Positions 55,724 through 58,673 of a stretch of DNA of 58,673 nucleotides are shown in pieces. Position numbers and translations under genes: made by a program. Position 1 is the first letter of the stretch. Each line of letters opens with the position of its first letter. The stretch comes from a virus. The stretch lies in IMG/VR virus record IMGVR_UViG_3300043331_000168, positions 1-58,673 of that record. One strand, given 5' to 3'. The notes beneath the pieces were generated by a model that saw nothing but the letters and a program-made list of their open reading frames with translations, was not told the DNA's origin and ran no database searches.

Positions 55724-57853
55724 GTGGCGACTCGGCTCCGCACAATCGAGTATTGGTGGCCGCACCTAGCGACGGCCAACGATAACACTTCGACTCCCTT
55801 CACGCAGATCACGGCGTATATCCCGGAGGCTGCGGCCGGCACGGTCACGTTTCGGTCGGTCCACGTGGACCTGATTTGTCACAATCGAAACACGACCGTC
55901 GCGAACGTAACGAACCGGAACTTGAGCCTGACGTTGCAGGGCGTAGGTGCGTCCTCGGTAAATAACGCAAATACCCTTACCGGCAGCGGCGAGCAGTACA
56001 ACATTCTCGCTTCCGGTGACTTCACGACGTACTTCGCAACTAATTGGGGCTCGAACGGTTCGCGCACGCTCGATTTGAGCGTGCTGATGAACGACTCGGG
56101 AGGTACGCCACTCACACCGAGCTTCAACAATTTCAGCGCGCGCATCGTCATTACCTACGAATACGACGATACGCAGGCGACCCACGTCAAGACCGTGTGG
56201 ATTCCGCTCAATGCACCGTTGACCGCGCTGGCGACCTCCAAGCCCGGTTCTCCCACCGACACGATCCCAGATCTGGACGACTTCTTGCCGGAGGCGGGCA
56301 AGGTTTTCAGGCAGACGACCATCGTCATTCAGGGCAACAGCGAGGGTAATTCTGCTACCGATAAATCGCTGTCCATCGAGATCGACACGGCCGGGGCGCT
56401 CGCATCGCAGACCTACGAACACGGCTCCAGTTGCGATATGTGGTATCGACTCAACCACGTCGTTTCGTTCACGACCACGGCGACGCACAGCTTCTACATT
56501 TGGGCGAGCGCCGCGGACTTCGATCATCCGCAGGTCTGGTTGGTAGTCACCTACGAGTTCGAGGGTGACAACACAGCAACGACGCTCACGGAAGACCTGG
56601 ACGGCTCGGAGACGGGTGTCGATGTCACCAATGCCGCGCTGCTCGGCACGGTCCCGTTCACGATCATCGTCGATAACGAGCACATGCTGGTGACGAGCAT
56701 TGCCAGCAACACGCTCACAGTGGCGCGAGGCCACAACGGCACGAGCGCCGTAACGCATGACAGCGGGGCGGCAGTTCGTCCCGGTGTGATCTGCTCGCTG
56801 TTGCTCCCGGTCGAGTTCGGTGGTGCCTTCGGTGGCACAACATCGAGCGACTACCAGCGCGCGGATCGCGAGTTGTGGGTGCAAGAACTAGCCCCGGTTT
56901 CGCGGAACATGGCGGCACTCGTGTTTTGGGATCAAGCGGCAGCCATCGCCGGGCTTGAGATGAGATTCGGCACGGGTTCGTTCAACGCGATCACGTCAGT
57001 TGCGACTGTTCTCTGCGGTGGGTGCGGCGCGATGCTGCGCAACGATGCCGGGTTTACGCTCGCGCGTGGGCGCAACACGATGAACGTGGACGCCTTCCGA
57101 ACGGACACGACCGACCTGGGCATGAACACGTCGGCGCTGTTCATGGTCAACTATGTCGCTGCGCAGCCGACCGCAGGGCCGGGGGCCGCGAACCACACGG
57201 TTATCAAGGCGCTCGCCGTGATCGGCACCGGCGCGGCAGCGGTGGGCGCAACTATCGCAGCGACCTCTCTGCCGATCCCGGAGTCCGAGTGGTTCGCGAG
57301 CGCGATCGGCGTGCATTACCTGTATCAGAGCAACGGCGCATCGAGCCCGGCCGGCGTCAACATTGGTGTAGAACGATTAGCCTCCGGCGAAGGCGGGCTC
57401 CTGTGGGAGAACGTGTACGAGGCTATCGGAAGCACTGACCCAGAGGTTGGGATCAGGCAGGCTTTTGCCACGGCACGATCGGTGTTCAATCGTTGGGCTG
57501 GCGATCCGCGCGGGAGCCTGGACATCGAGACGAACCGACGCTGGCGGTTCATCACAGCCAATGCGGCCACATCGTTCGATCAACTGTTGCTCTTGTTCAC
57601 GTACCACAGCATCACGTACACCGTCGCTGACGACGTGACGAACAGCAATGGCGGGGCCGTGCAGCTAGGACTCCACCGCGACGACGAGAATGCGAGCGGC
57701 AAAGGGGAATTAGTCCGCGAGTCGTCCCGCTCGGGAGATGGGGCCTATTCGTTCAACTGGTTCGACAACACCGAGGAAGTTTATGTCGTCGGTTATGAGG
57801 ACGACGACTTCAAGGGCCGGAGCGGCAGCGGACTAGCTACAGGGACGCCGTAA
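55724..57853 (+). CDS. Large fibre/tail protein
   Basis: 709 residues from a GTG 3 bases after the previous stop. It is beta-rich throughout: repeated strands such as TVTFRSVHVDLICHNRNTTV and WYRLNHVVSFTTTATHSFYI, and a segment at 275-355 (ATTLTEDLDGSETGVDVTNA, then SIASNTLTVARGHNGTSA) of the repeat type found in phage fibre shafts. The C-terminal 60 residues (YSFNWFDNTEEVYVVGYED) form a small domain. The DNA includes a 14-bp palindrome GGTCCACGTGGACC at 55858-55871. Confidence 0.68.
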   Translation: MATRLRTIEYWWPHLATANDNTSTPFTQITAYIPEAAAGTVTFRSVHVDLICHNRNTTVANVTNRNLSLTLQGVGASSVNNANTLTGSGEQYNILASGDFTTYFATNWGSNGSRTLDLSVLMNDSGGTPLTPSFNNFSARIVITYEYDDTQATHVKTVWIPLNAPLTALATSKPGSPTDTIPDLDDFLPEAGKVFRQTTIVIQGNSEGNSATDKSLSIEIDTAGALASQTYEHGSSCDMWYRLNHVVSFTTTATHSFYIWASAADFDHPQVWLVVTYEFEGDNTATTLTEDLDGSETGVDVTNAALLGTVPFTIIVDNEHMLVTSIASNTLTVARGHNGTSAVTHDSGAAVRPGVICSLLLPVEFGGAFGGTTSSDYQRADRELWVQELAPVSRNMAALVFWDQAAAIAGLEMRFGTGSFNAITSVATVLCGGCGAMLRNDAGFTLARGRNTMNVDAFRTDTTDLGMNTSALFMVNYVAAQPTAGPGAANHTVIKALAVIGTGAAAVGATIAATSLPIPESEWFASAIGVHYLYQSNGASSPAGVNIGVERLASGEGGLLWENVYEAIGSTDPEVGIRQAFATARSVFNRWAGDPRGSLDIETNRRWRFITANAATSFDQLLLLFTYHSITYTVADDVTNSNGGAVQLGLHRDDENASGKGELVRESSRSGDGAYSFNWFDNTEEVYVVGYEDDDFKGRSGSGLATGTP

Positions 57854-58673
57854 ATGGCCCTGTTCACCGTCGATCTCGGACAGGGCGGGACGGGCTTCGA
57901 GGTCGTCCTATCTAGCACTGGCGCAGTCCCATCACTCACGACGCTCTACGATCCACCTTACGGTGGCGTATTCCGCGAGGAGATCCAACTCCGCGGGCGC
58001 AGGTATCGGCAGCTCCGCTACTACCCGCCGCTGTTCTCCGACGCGGCGGGTGCCACAGGTCTTACGGCTGACGCTACCACGCAAAGCCAGGTCTCCGCTG
58101 ATGCCAGCGTCACGCAGCACCATGTTCTAGCCGCCACGGCAAGCGCCCAGGCGCAGACGAGCGCCGCGGGGGCCTTGACGCAGCATCACGTTCTCGCTGC
58201 CGACGCGACCACCCAAGCGCAAACGTCCGAAGCTGCGGACGTAAGCGCTGGGGTCGATCTCACGGCCGACGCCACGTCGCAAGCGCAGACGAGCGAGGCC
58301 ACGGCGGTTACGCAGCACCATGTCGCCGCCGCGACCGCGACGACGCAGAATCAGACTTCTGCGGCCGCGGCCTTGACGCAGCACCACGCGCTCGAGGCGG
58401 GCGCGACTTCGCAGGCACAGACCTCGGCTGCCGCCCAACTGACGCAGCATCATCAGCTCGCCGCCGACGCGAGCGAGCAATCGCAAACGTCGCAAGATGC
58501 GACGCTGAGCGTTCAAGGCCAACTGGTTGCTGACGCGACGACGCAGAGCCAGGCTTCCGAGGCCGCGGTCCTAACGCAACACCACGCGCTGGCTGCCGAT
58601 GCGACGACCCAGGCCCAAACCTCAGAGCCAGCCGAAATCATTGTGACTGTCATGGCAGAACTGCCGGGCAGCG
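57854..58673 (+). CDS. 22-residue-repeat protein, 3' end cut by window
   Basis: At least 273 residues from the ATG at 57854. Residues 1-67 (MALFTVDLGQGGTGFEVVLS, FREEIQLRGRRYRQLRYYP) are normal. From about residue 70 to 260 there are eight full copies and one partial copy of a 22-residue unit, consensus LxADATTQxQTSEAAxLTQH with a final H and one variable residue, 66 bp in DNA. The copies differ from each other, so the array is not a recent duplication. It then leaves the repeat. Such Thr/Gln/Ala repeats form extended fibres. The gene runs off the right edge. Confidence 0.72.
   Translation, partial: MALFTVDLGQGGTGFEVVLSSTGAVPSLTTLYDPPYGGVFREEIQLRGRRYRQLRYYPPLFSDAAGATGLTADATTQSQVSADASVTQHHVLAATASAQAQTSAAGALTQHHVLAADATTQAQTSEAADVSAGVDLTADATSQAQTSEATAVTQHHVAAATATTQNQTSAAAALTQHHALEAGATSQAQTSAAAQLTQHHQLAADASEQSQTSQDATLSVQGQLVADATTQSQASEAAVLTQHHALAADATTQAQTSEPAEIIVTVMAELPGS
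58058..58650 (+). repeat. 66-bp tandem repeat in the terminal gene
   Basis: About nine units of 66 bp encode the 22-residue repeat. Several units share QHH (CAGCACCA or CAGCATCA) at the same place and differ elsewhere, so sequence has drifted while length is kept exactly. Confidence 0.75.

Noticed and set aside
1-58673. tRNA, rRNA, integrase, attachment sites, tail tube, sheath or tape-measure genes
   Set aside because: Looked for by motif and context; none could be supported in this window.

Overview
The window is a stretch of a high-GC, double-stranded DNA tailed phage (or prophage) genome. It carries terminase small and large subunits, a portal, a scaffold-like protein, an N4-gp56-type major capsid protein, a neck/adaptor protein, a very large non-tube tail protein, ejection-type internal proteins and a lysis block. 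No tail tube, sheath or tape-measure gene is seen, so a podovirus-like virion is the best reading. Sigma70-like promoters, a PagL-like outer-membrane barrel, a membrane-anchored coiled coil beside the lysis genes and a site matching the Pseudomonas-type parS core all suggest a Gram-negative, probably proteobacterial, host. Both ends cut through genes, so the genome continues on both sides. No integrase, tRNA, CRISPR array or phage RNA polymerase is visible.

Layout. (1) 1-3976, minus strand: recT, YqaJ-like exonuclease, a coiled-coil protein, a SprT-like protease, an unknown protein and a J-domain protein. (2) 4058-8455, plus strand: a DUF1376-type replication protein with DNA repeats inside its gene, small proteins, a Ref-like HNH nuclease, a Dam-type methylase and a VRR-NUC-like nuclease. 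(3) 8347-17520, minus strand: four transcription units with a toprim protein, DUF3560, DUF2958, a PP-loop (PAPS reductase-like) protein, a second zinc protease and a SNF2 helicase. A deleted HNH endonuclease remnant lies among them. (4) 17633-24676, plus strand: DUF2303, TerS, many small proteins, a second repeat array, TerL and a small HTH protein. (5) 24736-29109: three consecutive virion-like proteins that each carry a signal peptide. (6) 29112-41622: portal, scaffold, capsid, neck, tail, and a lysis block with an M15-type peptidase. (7) 41619-53920: holin-like and PagL-like proteins, then ejection proteins ending in a 2066-residue polyvalent protein. (8) 53930-58673: fibre-like proteins, the last being a 22-residue repeat protein cut by the window end.

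Regulation and replication. Six promoters hold a 13-bp imperfect palindrome, CTTAGTSACTAAG-like, in the spacer next to the -10 box. They would drive recT, the three other early minus-strand blocks, the helicase block and the small HTH gene at 23717, which is a candidate for the cognate regulator. Two arrays of a TAGCGAA iteron repeat every 11-12 bp: one is inside the DUF1376 gene beside an AT-rich tract, the other is upstream of TerL. They look like an origin and a second origin-like or control site. Five genes have a -10 box only 7-9 bp before the start codon and no Shine-Dalgarno, suggesting near-leaderless mRNAs.
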